A stretch of 64,000 nucleotides of DNA from a bacterium (GCA_024231955.1 JAAEPZ010000012.1:124001-188000), one strand, 5' to 3'. Shown: positions 54,362 through 63,150, counted from the first letter of the stretch. The notes: generated by a model from the sequence alone, not told the origin. Program-made: numbers and translations.

Positions 54362-55432
54362 ATGAAACACTTCCGCACCCTCTCTCTACTGGCGTTGGTC
54401 CTGGCCATCACCTGCGTGATGACGGGCTGCCAGAACCTCCTGGGTGAGAGCGACAGCTCGGGTACCCAGGATACCGATTACTATGACGAGACCTACTACA
54501 CGGATCTGAACTACCCCCTCGACGATCCCGACGGCGGCTATGACACGACCGACGAGAGTCCCGCCTTCGGCGATCCGGCCTTCGACGCCCTCTTCACATA
54601 TGAAGAGGATGTCCTCGATCCCTTCAACGACTCGAATGAGGTCGATGAGATGGAGGACCTGCCGGAAAGGGCCATCCATTATCTGCGACTCGCGTGGGGG
54701 CAGCTCAACGGCAGTCCCGGACAGGAGATCGTCACGAACTGGAGCGGCACGATCGGTGTCGATCGTGGCGCCGTCGTGGTTCTCAGGCGGATCCATTTCG
54801 AACCCGGTACGGATCGCTTGATCCTCTCCCGTTCGAATGTGCGTGAATTCGAGCTCGAGACCCTGACCTCCGTACATTACGATGGTCTGCTGCTCAAGAT
54901 CATCGATCCCGATCCGGGAGCCGACGACCTCAACATGCTGACCATCGACATGGGTCCTGGGCAGGTCTCGGTGCTGGTCGCCGCTCTCGACGGCTATCAG
55001 GATATCATCGATGTCGACGACATCGGCAATCAGATGTCCCTGCAGTCCCCCACCATCCTCGAAGTTGACAACGGTTTCCTGCACGGTATCTGGTATAGCG
55101 GACCCAACACGGAGCGTGGCGTCTTCCGGGGCGGCTTCCTGAACTATGACGGCAGGTTGAGAGGCTATGTGCGGGGCCACTGGGGGATCAATGGCGAGGG
55201 CGAAAAAGTGTTCAAAGGGAAATATATCGCCCGTAATGGACAATTCCTGGGCATCATCCGCGGGCACTGGACACCCGACGTGGATTCCGCCGAAATGGGG
55301 CGCGGCGTATTTTCGGGGCAATGGAGAGATCGGGATGGCGTGACCCAGGGAGCACTTGGGGGCCACTATCTACGCGGATTCAGGCGTGGAGGCTACTTCA
55401 GTGGCAGATGGGTGGAAGAGTGCGGCTTATAA
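54362..55432 (+). CDS. Lipoprotein with acidic linker and Gly/Trp repeats
   Basis: A 356-residue lipoprotein behind AAGGAG. The lipobox is MTGC with lipidated C23. Residues about 24-105 are very rich in Asp, Glu and Tyr, a disordered acidic linker. Residues about 110-230 form a beta domain. From about 240 to the end there are repeats built on G-x-(F/Y)-x-G-x-W/Y (RGVFRGGF, GYVRGHWG, KGKYIARNG, GIIRGHW, GVFSGQWRD, GGYFSGRW), which should form stacked beta-hairpins or a beta-solenoid. I do not recognise the family. It is probably exposed on the cell surface or in the periplasm. A terminator follows. Confidence 0.8.
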   Translation: MKHFRTLSLLALVLAITCVMTGCQNLLGESDSSGTQDTDYYDETYYTDLNYPLDDPDGGYDTTDESPAFGDPAFDALFTYEEDVLDPFNDSNEVDEMEDLPERAIHYLRLAWGQLNGSPGQEIVTNWSGTIGVDRGAVVVLRRIHFEPGTDRLILSRSNVREFELETLTSVHYDGLLLKIIDPDPGADDLNMLTIDMGPGQVSVLVAALDGYQDIIDVDDIGNQMSLQSPTILEVDNGFLHGIWYSGPNTERGVFRGGFLNYDGRLRGYVRGHWGINGEGEKVFKGKYIARNGQFLGIIRGHWTPDVDSAEMGRGVFSGQWRDRDGVTQGALGGHYLRGFRRGGYFSGRWVEECGL

Positions 55433-55460
55433 CTTTCGGCTAGTCTGTCGCTGACCCCTG

Positions 55461-55487
55461 AACGGTCCTCCTTTATGGAGGACCGTT
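55461..55487 (+). terminator. Lipoprotein gene terminator
   Basis: A perfect 11-bp stem (55461-55471 with 55477-55487), 5-base loop, ending in TTTT. Confidence 0.9.
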
Positions 55488-55504
55488 TTCATTGCTCCTA
55501 CCTC

Positions 55505-55533
55505 TTGATTTCTGACGACTTATCCCATACGAT
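55505..55533 (+). promoter_or_regulatory. Promoter of the MutL-type membrane complex operon
   Basis: TTGATT (55505-55510) and TACGAT (55528-55533) are 17 bases apart (4/6 and 4/6). It lies between the upstream terminator and the first gene of the operon, giving a leader of about 75 bases. Confidence 0.55.
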
Positions 55534-55614
55534 GCTTCAACCTGCAGGCTAACCAGCCGCAATGCCCGGACGCGGAACGCGTCAATTTCATTCGAATCCT
55601 GACAGAGGTCTGAA

Positions 55615-57462
55615 GTGTCTGAACAGAAGCGGGATTTCAGTAACGCCCGTTCCATACTGGCAACGGACTGTGGTAGCACCACCACCAAGGCGATTTTGAT
55701 CGAACTGGTCGATGGTGAATACCGGCAAACTTTCCGGGGCGAAGCTCCCACCACCGTGGAAGCACCGTTCGAGGATGTTACCAGAGGCGTACTCAATTCG
55801 GTACTGGAGGTCGAAGAACTTGCACGGACAAGGAACGACAATCGTCGTATCCTGAACGGCGAGGAGATCATCACCCCCCAGGATGGCGACAGCGGCGTGG
55901 ATATCTATATCTCCACCTCCAGCGCCGGCGGCGGTTTGCAGATGATGGTCGCCGGTGTCGTGAAATCCATGACCGGTGAAAGCGCGGAGCGCGCCGCACT
56001 GGGCGCCGGCGCCATCGTGATGGATGTGCTGGCGAGCAACGACGGCCGCCTCCCCCACGAAAAGATCAGCCGGATTCGGCAACTCCGCCCGGACATGATC
56101 CTGTTGTCCGGCGGCATCGACGGCGGGACCGTCAGTCACGTCGTGGAGCTCGCGGAGATACTGCACGCGGCCAATCCCAAACCCCGTCTGGGTATGAGCT
56201 ACAAGTTGCCCGTGATCTATGCCGGCAACAAAGAGGCCAAGCAGACGATCTGGGAAACGCTGGGCAGCGTCACCGATCTGAAGATCGTGGACAACATCCG
56301 CCCCGTGCTGGAGCGTGAGAATCTGCAGCCCAGCCGCGATGAGATCCACGAGTTGTTCATGGAGCACGTCATGGCCCAGGCCCCCGGCTACAAGAAGCTG
56401 ATGAGCTGGACCGACGCCCCCATCATGCCGACTCCCGGCGCGGTGGGCGCGATCATCCAGACGGTGGCCAAGCTGATGGACATCTCCGTGGTCGGCGTCG
56501 ATATCGGTGGCGCGACCACCGACATGTTCAGCGTCTTCGACGGCATCTTCAACCGCACGGTGAGCGCCAACCTGGGCATGAGCTACAGCGTCTGCAACGT
56601 GCTCGCCGAGGCGAGTCTGCCCAACGTGCTGCGCTGGGTGCCCATGGAGATGGATGAAACCGAGCTGATGAACCGCATCGGCAACAAGATGATCCGTCCG
56701 ACGACGATTCCGCAGGCGATGGAGGAGCTCAAGATCGAGCAGGCCATCGCGCGTGAAGCTCTGCGGCTGTCGTTCGTCCAGCACAAGCAGTTCGCCGTTG
56801 GTCTGAAGGGTGTCCAGAAAGAGCGGACGATCAGTGACGCCTTCGACCAGAGCGGCAGCGGGGAGACGCTGGTCGACATGATGAATCTGGACCTGATGGT
56901 CGGTTCGGGCGGTGTGCTGAGTCACGCTCCCCGGCGCCACCAGTCCGCGCGCATGATGATCGACGCCTTCCTGCCCGAGGGGATCACCCAGCTGGCCGTG
57001 GACTCGATCTTCATGATGCCCCATCTGGGCGTCCTGTCCACTGTGCATGAGAAGGCCGCGACCGAGGTCTTCACCAAGGATTGCCTGATCTATCTCGGCT
57101 CCTGCATCGCGCCCGTCGGCCCGATCAAGCCCGGGAAGAAGATGCTGGACATCAGTCTGACTTTCGCCGATGGCAAAACGGAGACCCACGAACTGATGCA
57201 GGGCGACATGTTCTCCATTCAGGTCGCCTATGAGGAACCGGTCAAGGCCGTCCTCAAACCCGCCAAGGGTCTCGACATCGGCGCCGGCAAGGCACAGGAG
57301 ATCACAACCGAGCTGCAGGGCGGCCTGGTTGGGTTGATCTTCGACGGCCGCGGTCGTCAGCCTTTCGTACTGCCCGAAGATCCCACAACCCGCGTAGCCA
57401 AGCTGCAGGAATGGAGCCTGGCCACAGCGGAATACCCTGAAACCGAAACGGCAGCCGAGTAG
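55615..57462 (+). CDS. MutL/GlmL-family ASKHA ATPase
   Basis: A 615-residue soluble protein with the actin-like ATPase motifs: DCGSTTTKA (18-26), LSGGIDGGT (164-172), VGVDIGGATTD (293-303) and VGSGGVLSH (429-437). It belongs to the MutL/GlmL family, known from glutamate mutase operons, where it acts as a chaperone or reactivase. No mutase subunit is encoded here and the protein is longer than typical GlmL (about 460); the last about 140 residues are an added beta-rich domain. The start is a GTG at 55615 with GAGG upstream. It opens an eight-gene operon of mostly membrane proteins, so it may power or assemble that complex. The name 'glutamate mutase L' would probably be misleading. Confidence 0.87.
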   Translation: MSEQKRDFSNARSILATDCGSTTTKAILIELVDGEYRQTFRGEAPTTVEAPFEDVTRGVLNSVLEVEELARTRNDNRRILNGEEIITPQDGDSGVDIYISTSSAGGGLQMMVAGVVKSMTGESAERAALGAGAIVMDVLASNDGRLPHEKISRIRQLRPDMILLSGGIDGGTVSHVVELAEILHAANPKPRLGMSYKLPVIYAGNKEAKQTIWETLGSVTDLKIVDNIRPVLERENLQPSRDEIHELFMEHVMAQAPGYKKLMSWTDAPIMPTPGAVGAIIQTVAKLMDISVVGVDIGGATTDMFSVFDGIFNRTVSANLGMSYSVCNVLAEASLPNVLRWVPMEMDETELMNRIGNKMIRPTTIPQAMEELKIEQAIAREALRLSFVQHKQFAVGLKGVQKERTISDAFDQSGSGETLVDMMNLDLMVGSGGVLSHAPRRHQSARMMIDAFLPEGITQLAVDSIFMMPHLGVLSTVHEKAATEVFTKDCLIYLGSCIAPVGPIKPGKKMLDISLTFADGKTETHELMQGDMFSIQVAYEEPVKAVLKPAKGLDIGAGKAQEITTELQGGLVGLIFDGRGRQPFVLPEDPTTRVAKLQEWSLATAEYPETETAAE

Positions 57463-57489
57463 CTGGACCAGAGGAAAAGGAAAACAGAC

Positions 57490-58620
57490 ATGGCACATGC
57501 ATATACTCCCGGGCTCAAGGTCCTGAAGGAAAGCAAAGTCCAGAAGACGCGGCTCCTCCCCCTCAAGGGTACGGTCCACGCAAACAAGGGACAGCAGGTG
57601 AGCCCGGCGACAATAGTCGCCTCGACGGCCCTGCCGGGCAACGTACAGATGGTGAACGTTGCCGGTATGTTGAATACCGATCCCGATGACGTTCTGGACA
57701 TCATGCTCAAGAAGCCGGGCGACGTAATCGAGAAGAACGAGGCGCTTGCGCAGAGCAAGGGTATCTTCGGCCTGTTCAAAAGTACGCTCCCCTGCCCGGT
57801 GACGGGCACTCTCGAAAGCATCTCGGAGATCACGGGGCAGGTCGTTCTGCGTGAAGCCCCCATCCCCGTCGAGGTCGATGGCTACATCACGGGCGAGGTC
57901 ATCGAGGAGTTGCCCCAGGAGGGGGTCGTGGTCGAAACCACGGGCGTATTCATCCAGGGCATCTTCGGCATCGGCGGCGAACGCCAGGGTGAGATCGTGA
58001 CGATAGTCGACGATCCCTCCAGCGAGATAACGGGCGACTTGCTCAAAGAGGAGTACAAGGGGAAGATCCTGATCGGCGGCAGCTTCATCAGCCTGGCGGC
58101 CTTCCAGAAAGCGATGAAGATCGGCGTGGCCGGCATCATCGTCGGGGGCTTCAACTACCAGGATCTCAAACCCATTCTGGGCTACGATCTCGGTGTAGCC
58201 ATCACGGGCGGCGAGAATATACCGACCGCGTTGATCGTGACCGAGGGCTTCGGCCAGATCAATATCGCCAGCCGCACCTTTGAACTGCTCAAGAGTCATG
58301 AAGGCAAGGTCGCCAGCATCAACGGCGCCACGCAGATTCGTGCAGGCGTGATCAGACCCGAGGTGATCATCCCGTTGACGAAAGAGCAGCAGCAGGGGGT
58401 CGATCAGGCTATCGACGCTGCCGGCGGCATCACCAACGGCAGCCTGGTGCGCGTTATTCGCGCCCCCTGGTTCGGTGTTCTGGGCACAGTCAAATCGCTG
58501 CCGCCGGAACTGTGTCACATGGAGAGCGGCACGCTCGTGCGCGTCGCGGAGGTGACGCTCCCCTCCGGCGAGGTCGTGCTGTTGCCCAGGGCCAACCTGG
58601 AAATGGTCGAGACCGATTAG
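57490..58620 (+). CDS. Conserved protein with barrel-sandwich and KOW-like ends
   Basis: A 376-residue soluble protein, 27 bases after the MutL-type gene. Residues about 20-140 have repeats like KPGDVIEKNEALAQSKGIFG and CPVTGTLESISEITGQVVL, resembling the barrel-sandwich (biotinyl-like) folds of RnfC and RNA polymerase beta-prime. Residues about 185-280 look like an alpha/beta domain (KILIGGSFISLAAF, VAGIIVGGFNY). The end has a KOW-like strand set: GSLVRVIRAPWFGVLGTV and GEVVLLPRANLEMVE, as in NusG-type SH3 barrels. No known enzyme motif. I do not know a named family; its place suggests it is the cytoplasmic adaptor of the membrane complex. Confidence 0.85.
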   Translation: MAHAYTPGLKVLKESKVQKTRLLPLKGTVHANKGQQVSPATIVASTALPGNVQMVNVAGMLNTDPDDVLDIMLKKPGDVIEKNEALAQSKGIFGLFKSTLPCPVTGTLESISEITGQVVLREAPIPVEVDGYITGEVIEELPQEGVVVETTGVFIQGIFGIGGERQGEIVTIVDDPSSEITGDLLKEEYKGKILIGGSFISLAAFQKAMKIGVAGIIVGGFNYQDLKPILGYDLGVAITGGENIPTALIVTEGFGQINIASRTFELLKSHEGKVASINGATQIRAGVIRPEVIIPLTKEQQQGVDQAIDAAGGITNGSLVRVIRAPWFGVLGTVKSLPPELCHMESGTLVRVAEVTLPSGEVVLLPRANLEMVETD

Positions 58621-58633
58621 GCGGTAGAGACAA

Positions 58634-59119
58634 ATGATGTCCCCCTCTGGAGGAGGCGAACCCGTTCGCCATGCAAGCAACGAAGACACCGCGGACAAAA
58701 TCGAGTGGTCTGTCTTTCTGCTGGAAAAGAATCCGGGACGGGGAGTTATGGCGCTGGCGGTAGTGGCCTTCACGGCCTACTTCGTCTGGAGCCTGATGGA
58801 GAGTGCCTGGCTTACGGGCGTATCGGTTTTCATACTGATAGCCAGCCTCTCCACGTTTTTCTTCCCTACCCGTTTTCGTCTTGATGCGGAAACAGTCGCC
58901 GTGCGCAACCTGTTCTACTGGCGCACCCGCAAATGGAGCGAGTTCCGCGGAATGCGGCGCAATGGCGACAAGATCAAGCTGGTGACCTTCACCCGCGATT
59001 CGCGTCTGGACAATTATAGAGGCATGCTGATTATGCTGCCCGAAGACGATGAGGCTGTACTCGACTTCATCCGACTCCGCCTCAAGGAAAGAGAACATGA
59101 GCCTGCCGAGCAATCTTAG
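58634..59119 (+). CDS. Two-helix membrane protein with PH-like domain
   Basis: A 161-residue protein. Two hydrophobic segments (about 38-56 and 61-77) form a hairpin; both ends are predicted to be cytoplasmic. The C-terminal half (FRLDAETVAVRNLFYWRTRK, WSEFRGMRRNGDKIKLVTF) resembles bacterial PH domains attached to membrane helices. The ribosome binding site at 58634 is weak, and the gene overlaps the next by 23 bases. It may bring another complex member to the inner membrane. Confidence 0.75.
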   Translation: MMSPSGGGEPVRHASNEDTADKIEWSVFLLEKNPGRGVMALAVVAFTAYFVWSLMESAWLTGVSVFILIASLSTFFFPTRFRLDAETVAVRNLFYWRTRKWSEFRGMRRNGDKIKLVTFTRDSRLDNYRGMLIMLPEDDEAVLDFIRLRLKEREHEPAEQS

Positions 59120-59516
59120 CGAAAAAATGCTGGACGGCTATCTGCCGGTCCGGCCTGTGGATATGCAGGAGAGTGACTATGACCTGCTGCTCGCCCTGGC
59201 CAAGAAGATCGACAGGCGGGGACTCTCGATTCCGGCGATATTTTTCCTCGAATCCAGCAAACCTCTCAATTACATCGGCGCCCAGGCCATGGTGTTCTTC
59301 GGTCCCATGGTCAGGATTCTTTTCGAATCTCCGAATTACTATCGTTATACGGAGCTGCTTGAAGACCGTCATGTTGTGGAATTGCTGATCAAAATGATCG
59401 AGGGACTCATCGAGGAGACCGACAAGAGGAAGCGGGCCGAAAAGAGCGCCGCCAAGACGGTGGACCAGACCCGCAAAGGACTTTTCAGGAAGTTTTGGAA
59501 ACGGAACCGTTCTTAA
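59097..59516 (+). CDS. Small soluble conserved protein
   Basis: A 139-residue protein from the ATG at 59097, which overlaps the end of the previous gene by 23 bases; AGGAAAGAG is upstream. Core motifs are LALAKKIDRRGLSIPAIFF and LESSKPLNYIGAQAMVFFGP, followed by a basic C-terminal tail (RKRAEKSAAK). The hydrophobic core is too short for clear membrane helices, so it is probably a peripheral protein. I do not recognise a named family. Coupled translation with its neighbours indicates a subunit role. Confidence 0.75.
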   Translation: MSLPSNLSEKMLDGYLPVRPVDMQESDYDLLLALAKKIDRRGLSIPAIFFLESSKPLNYIGAQAMVFFGPMVRILFESPNYYRYTELLEDRHVVELLIKMIEGLIEETDKRKRAEKSAAKTVDQTRKGLFRKFWKRNRS

Positions 59517-59533
59517 ACCACAAGGGAGAGACA

Positions 59534-60772
59534 ATGAAAGCCAGGTTCGCCAGGTTCACAGCACTGGCCCTCCTGCTCTGTCTCACGGCAATAACCGTGA
59601 CATCGGCCCTGGCCCAGGACACCGCCCCGCCGGCGCCCGTCCAGGAGGTCATCGCCGAGGACAATCCGAATGATCGGGGTCACGCCGTTTTGGTGCGTTG
59701 GCATCCGTCACCGGATGACGGGACAACGGGCAGGGTCACGGAATACAGGATCTATCGTGCGCGATGTCTCCCCGGCGTCCAACCGGAGGTTGCGGAATTC
59801 GAGCGGGTCAGCATCTGTTCCCCGGCCCTGGGTGTCGGCGCTGAACTCGATTTCGTGGATGTCAGCGATGAGATAGAGAATGGCATCCCCTATCTCTACA
59901 AGATCGAGACCCACGGTTCGGCGGGCGTCAGTTCGACAATCATCGACGAGCCCGTCATCGCTACCGCCCAGTGGTTCGACAAGAGCAGGCTGACCATGCT
60001 GATCGCGATACTGATCGCCAGCTCGGTCATCATCTACTGGATCCAGAAGGCGCAGGGCAACACCAACATCTACCTGCGCCCCGTGGCGGGACTCAAGGCT
60101 TTCGACGAGGCTGTCGGTCGTGCGACGGAGATGGGTCAACCGGTGCTCTTCGTCCCGGGCATCATGGACATGGATCAGATCGAAACGCTGGCCGGCGTCA
60201 GCATTCTCGGTTACGTCGCGAACATGACCTCCCGTTACGAGACTAAGCTGGAGGTTCCCGTCAGCCGTTCGCTGGTCATGGCTCACGCGCGGGAAGTCGT
60301 CAAGGAGAGCTACCTCTCCTCCGGTCGTCCCGACCTGTATCATGACGACATGATCCACTACCTGACCGACGATCAGTTCGCATACGCTGCGGCCGTCGAC
60401 GGCATCATGCTGCGCGACAAGCCCGCCGCCTGCTTCTATCAGGGCAAATTCTACGCCGAGAGCCTGATCCTGGCCGAGACCGGCAACTCCATCGGAGCGA
60501 TCCAGATCGCCGGCACCGCCAGCCCCGCGCAGCTGCCGTTCTTCATAACGGCCTGCGACTACACGCTGATCGGTGAGGAGTTCTTCGCGGCCAGCGCCTA
60601 CCTGTCGAACGACATGCGTCATATCGGCAGCATCCGGGGTCAGGACAGCATCAAGATGCTGTTCATGATCGCACTGGCAATCGGAACCATCTATGTCAGT
60701 CTGGCCTGTCTGGGCGTACCTCTGCCCAACTGGCTCGACATGTCCCTCATCCTAGACGTCAGCGGGAGTTAA
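59534..60772 (+). CDS. Membrane protein with external FN3-like domain (possibly DUF6754)
   Basis: A 412-residue protein. The signal peptide is residues 1-28 (ending in ALAQ). Residues about 31-145 are a fibronectin-III-like domain (AVLVRWHPSPDDG, EYRIYRA, PYLYKIETH), outside the cytoplasm. A membrane helix follows (about 152-171), then a cytoplasmic domain (about 185-370: FDEAVGRATEMGQPVLFVPG, IAGTASPAQLPFFITACDY), and a final helix (about 375-395). From memory this corresponds to the family DUF6754, but I cannot verify that. The start at 59534 follows GGGAGAG. It probably links the external and internal parts of the complex. Confidence 0.82.
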   Translation: MKARFARFTALALLLCLTAITVTSALAQDTAPPAPVQEVIAEDNPNDRGHAVLVRWHPSPDDGTTGRVTEYRIYRARCLPGVQPEVAEFERVSICSPALGVGAELDFVDVSDEIENGIPYLYKIETHGSAGVSSTIIDEPVIATAQWFDKSRLTMLIAILIASSVIIYWIQKAQGNTNIYLRPVAGLKAFDEAVGRATEMGQPVLFVPGIMDMDQIETLAGVSILGYVANMTSRYETKLEVPVSRSLVMAHAREVVKESYLSSGRPDLYHDDMIHYLTDDQFAYAAAVDGIMLRDKPAACFYQGKFYAESLILAETGNSIGAIQIAGTASPAQLPFFITACDYTLIGEEFFAASAYLSNDMRHIGSIRGQDSIKMLFMIALAIGTIYVSLACLGVPLPNWLDMSLILDVSGS

Positions 60773-60778
60773 TCGAAT

Positions 60779-61486
60779 ATGCTACTCAAACGCTGGATAC
60801 CATTGTTCATCCTGATCTTTGTCGGCGTGATGACATTGATCAGCTGGTTCGTCCCGCATGATCCCATCGGCGGTCTGGGGGACAACTTCAGCCAGTTCTT
60901 CGATATCATCGCCTCCTTCGCCATCATTCTGGGCGCAGCGAACCTGATCAAGCTCCAGGGGAGCAAGATCTTCAGACGGAAGAGAAACTGGCAGTACAGC
61001 ATCGTGACGATCGTCGGCTTCATCATCACGGCCGTCGTCGGCATCAACTGGCACATCACCATGGGCGTCCTGCCCGAGGGCTTCAACTACATTGCCGGCC
61101 CTCACGTCAACCAGGCCACGAGCCCCTTCTACTGGATCTGGTGGTACATCTTCACGCCGCTCAGCGCCACGATGTACGCCCTGCTGGCCTTCTACGTCGC
61201 CAGCGCCAGCTACCGGGCTTTCCGGGCACGCAACCTGGAGGCCACCATCCTGCTCCTGGCGGGTATCGTGGTCATGCTGGGCCGGGTGCCTCTGGGCCAG
61301 ATGCTCACCAACTGGATGCCCGATGCCATCGGCTTCCTCCGCATCGAGCGGGTGGCCGACTGGATCTACACCTACCCGAACGCCGCAGGACAAAGGGCCA
61401 TCATGATCGGCATCGCCCTTGGCGTCGTCTCGACCAGTCTCAGGTTGATCCTGGGTATCGAGAAATCCTTCCTGGGAGAGGAGTAG
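60779..61486 (+). CDS. Polytopic membrane protein of the MutL-type complex
   Basis: A 235-residue protein with about five or six hydrophobic helices (around 7-23, 41-57, 74-92, 112-143, 154-175 and 205-223). A conserved-looking cytoplasmic loop reads LQGSKIFRRKRNWQYS. The start at 60779 is six bases after the previous gene, behind GGGAG. It has no motif of known transporters or channels that I can recognise. It is probably a core membrane subunit. Confidence 0.8.
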   Translation: MLLKRWIPLFILIFVGVMTLISWFVPHDPIGGLGDNFSQFFDIIASFAIILGAANLIKLQGSKIFRRKRNWQYSIVTIVGFIITAVVGINWHITMGVLPEGFNYIAGPHVNQATSPFYWIWWYIFTPLSATMYALLAFYVASASYRAFRARNLEATILLLAGIVVMLGRVPLGQMLTNWMPDAIGFLRIERVADWIYTYPNAAGQRAIMIGIALGVVSTSLRLILGIEKSFLGEE

Positions 61487-61489
61487 ATC

Positions 61490-62341
61490 ATGAACATCTT
61501 TGCACGACTCAACGAGTTGGACAGACGCTGGATCTTCCTCATGATCGGGCTCAGTGTGGCGCTGCCGCTCATGTTCCCTTTCAGTCAGCCCGTCAAGGTT
61601 TCGCCCCATGTCCAGAGCGTGTATGACGCCCTGGAGGAGTTGCCCGATGGGAGTCTCGTCCTGGTCTCCTTCGAGTATGGTCCCAGCACCATGCCCGAAG
61701 TCAGACCCATGGCCAAGAGCCTGCTCAACTACCTGTTCGCCCACAATCACAAGATCATCGTGACCTGTCTCTGGCCTGACGGTCTCTTCATGAGCCGTGA
61801 GATTCTGGGGGAGATCGCGGTGGACAAGTACAATCTCGAGTATGGGGCGGACTACATCAATCTCGGTTACAAGCCGGGCAACGAGGTGGTCATCAACGCC
61901 ATCGCCAGCAGCTTCAGCGTCACCTTCCCGGTAGACACTCGCGGGCGCACGCTGGCGAGCTACCCCATCATGGAGGGTATCGAGAACCTGACCAACATCG
62001 ACATGATCTTCAGTCTGTCGGCCGGGTTCCCCGGGACGGTGGAGTGGGTTCAGTATGCGGCCGATCCGCTGGGCATCCCGATGAGCACCGGCTGCACCGC
62101 AGTCCAGGTGACGGAGGTCGTCCCCTATGTCGAATCGGGTCAGTGCAGGGGGATCCTCGGCGGATTGTCCGGCGCGGCCGAGTTCGAACAGCTGATGGTG
62201 GATATGGGTGAGGCCGAGGAGCTGGGCGCCGCCAATTCGGGCATGGCTGCCCAGGGTGTCGCTCACATGGTAATCGTACTGTTCATCGTAGTGGGCAATC
62301 TGGCCTTCTATGTTGAGCGTAGACGTCAACGTAAGTACTAG
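61490..62341 (+). CDS. Membrane-anchored protein with a large external alpha/beta domain
   Basis: A 283-residue protein. An N-terminal helix (about 16-34) preceded by basic residues and a C-terminal helix (about 258-275) followed by RRRQRKY place both ends in the cytoplasm and residues about 36-255 outside. That domain alternates strands and helices (GSLVLVSFEYGPSTMPEV, KIIVTCLWPDGLFMS, GILGGLSGAAEFEQL), like a Rossmann-type fold. No nucleotide-binding or catalytic motif is certain. It is three bases after the previous gene. Possibly a scaffold or sensor in the periplasm. Confidence 0.8.
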   Translation: MNIFARLNELDRRWIFLMIGLSVALPLMFPFSQPVKVSPHVQSVYDALEELPDGSLVLVSFEYGPSTMPEVRPMAKSLLNYLFAHNHKIIVTCLWPDGLFMSREILGEIAVDKYNLEYGADYINLGYKPGNEVVINAIASSFSVTFPVDTRGRTLASYPIMEGIENLTNIDMIFSLSAGFPGTVEWVQYAADPLGIPMSTGCTAVQVTEVVPYVESGQCRGILGGLSGAAEFEQLMVDMGEAEELGAANSGMAAQGVAHMVIVLFIVVGNLAFYVERRRQRKY

Positions 62342-62354
62342 CGGGGGTAAACGC

Positions 62355-63128
62355 ATGATCGTTACAATCGGAATCTGGTGCGCCGCTTTTCTTACCTTGG
62401 CGATATTCAGCTTCCTCTACAAGGACAACCCCTTCTACAGATTCGCCGAACACCTGTTCACCGGTGTATCGGCGGCCTACTGGATGGTGGTTGCATTCTG
62501 GAATCAGATCCACCCCAACCTCTTCGGGAATCTGTGGTGGCCCGACTGGTTCCTGCGCAAGTGGCCCGAGTTCACCTACGTCCTCGTCGACGAGGTACAC
62601 GTCGGTGGCGAGATACTGCCGGGCAACGCTCTGGTCGACGGCTCCCTGAGCCCCGAGGTTCTGGCGAGTGCGGAGCTGGTGAACATCATCAGCCCCATCT
62701 ACTACATTCCCCTGGTCCTCGGCATTCTGTTCTTCACCAGGTTGATCCCCAAGATCTCCTATCTCAGCCGCTGGCCCCTCGCCTTCGTGATGGGCATGGC
62801 CGCGGGACTGCGTCTCTACTCGTTCCTGCAGTCCAACGCGATGATGCAGATCTCGAGCACGGTCAACCCGGCCCCGATCATGGGACAGGGTTTCCTGGCC
62901 TGGCTCAACTTCCTGATCGTGGCGATCGGCGTCTTCACCGGCCTGATCTACTTCTACTTCTCGAAGGAGCACAAGGGTGTGTTCGGTCAACTGAGCAGGG
63001 TGGGTGTGCTGTTCCTGATGCTCTCATTCGGCGCCGCGTTCGGTTACACCGTCATGGCCCGTATCAGTCTGCTCCTGGGACGTTTTCAGTTCCTTGGAGG
63101 TTGGCTCGGCGGAATTTTCGGCAACTGA
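62355..63128 (+). CDS. Polytopic membrane protein, last gene of the MutL-type operon
   Basis: A 257-residue protein with six to seven hydrophobic helices (about 2-22, 31-52, 113-133, 143-163, 184-208 and 217-245). Between the second and third helices is a hydrophilic loop of about 60 residues (EVHVGGEILPGNALVDGS). The start at 62355 follows GGGGG; earlier in-frame codons lie inside the previous gene. It has no known motif. A strong terminator follows, which marks the end of the operon. Confidence 0.8.
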   Translation: MIVTIGIWCAAFLTLAIFSFLYKDNPFYRFAEHLFTGVSAAYWMVVAFWNQIHPNLFGNLWWPDWFLRKWPEFTYVLVDEVHVGGEILPGNALVDGSLSPEVLASAELVNIISPIYYIPLVLGILFFTRLIPKISYLSRWPLAFVMGMAAGLRLYSFLQSNAMMQISSTVNPAPIMGQGFLAWLNFLIVAIGVFTGLIYFYFSKEHKGVFGQLSRVGVLFLMLSFGAAFGYTVMARISLLLGRFQFLGGWLGGIFGN

Positions 63129-63150
63129 CCGTGCCTGACGTTTCAAATAG

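Noticed and set aside
55588..58773. 1061-codon open frame on the minus strand
   Set aside because: Antisense to the MutL-type and adaptor genes; His/Asp-rich with no domain.
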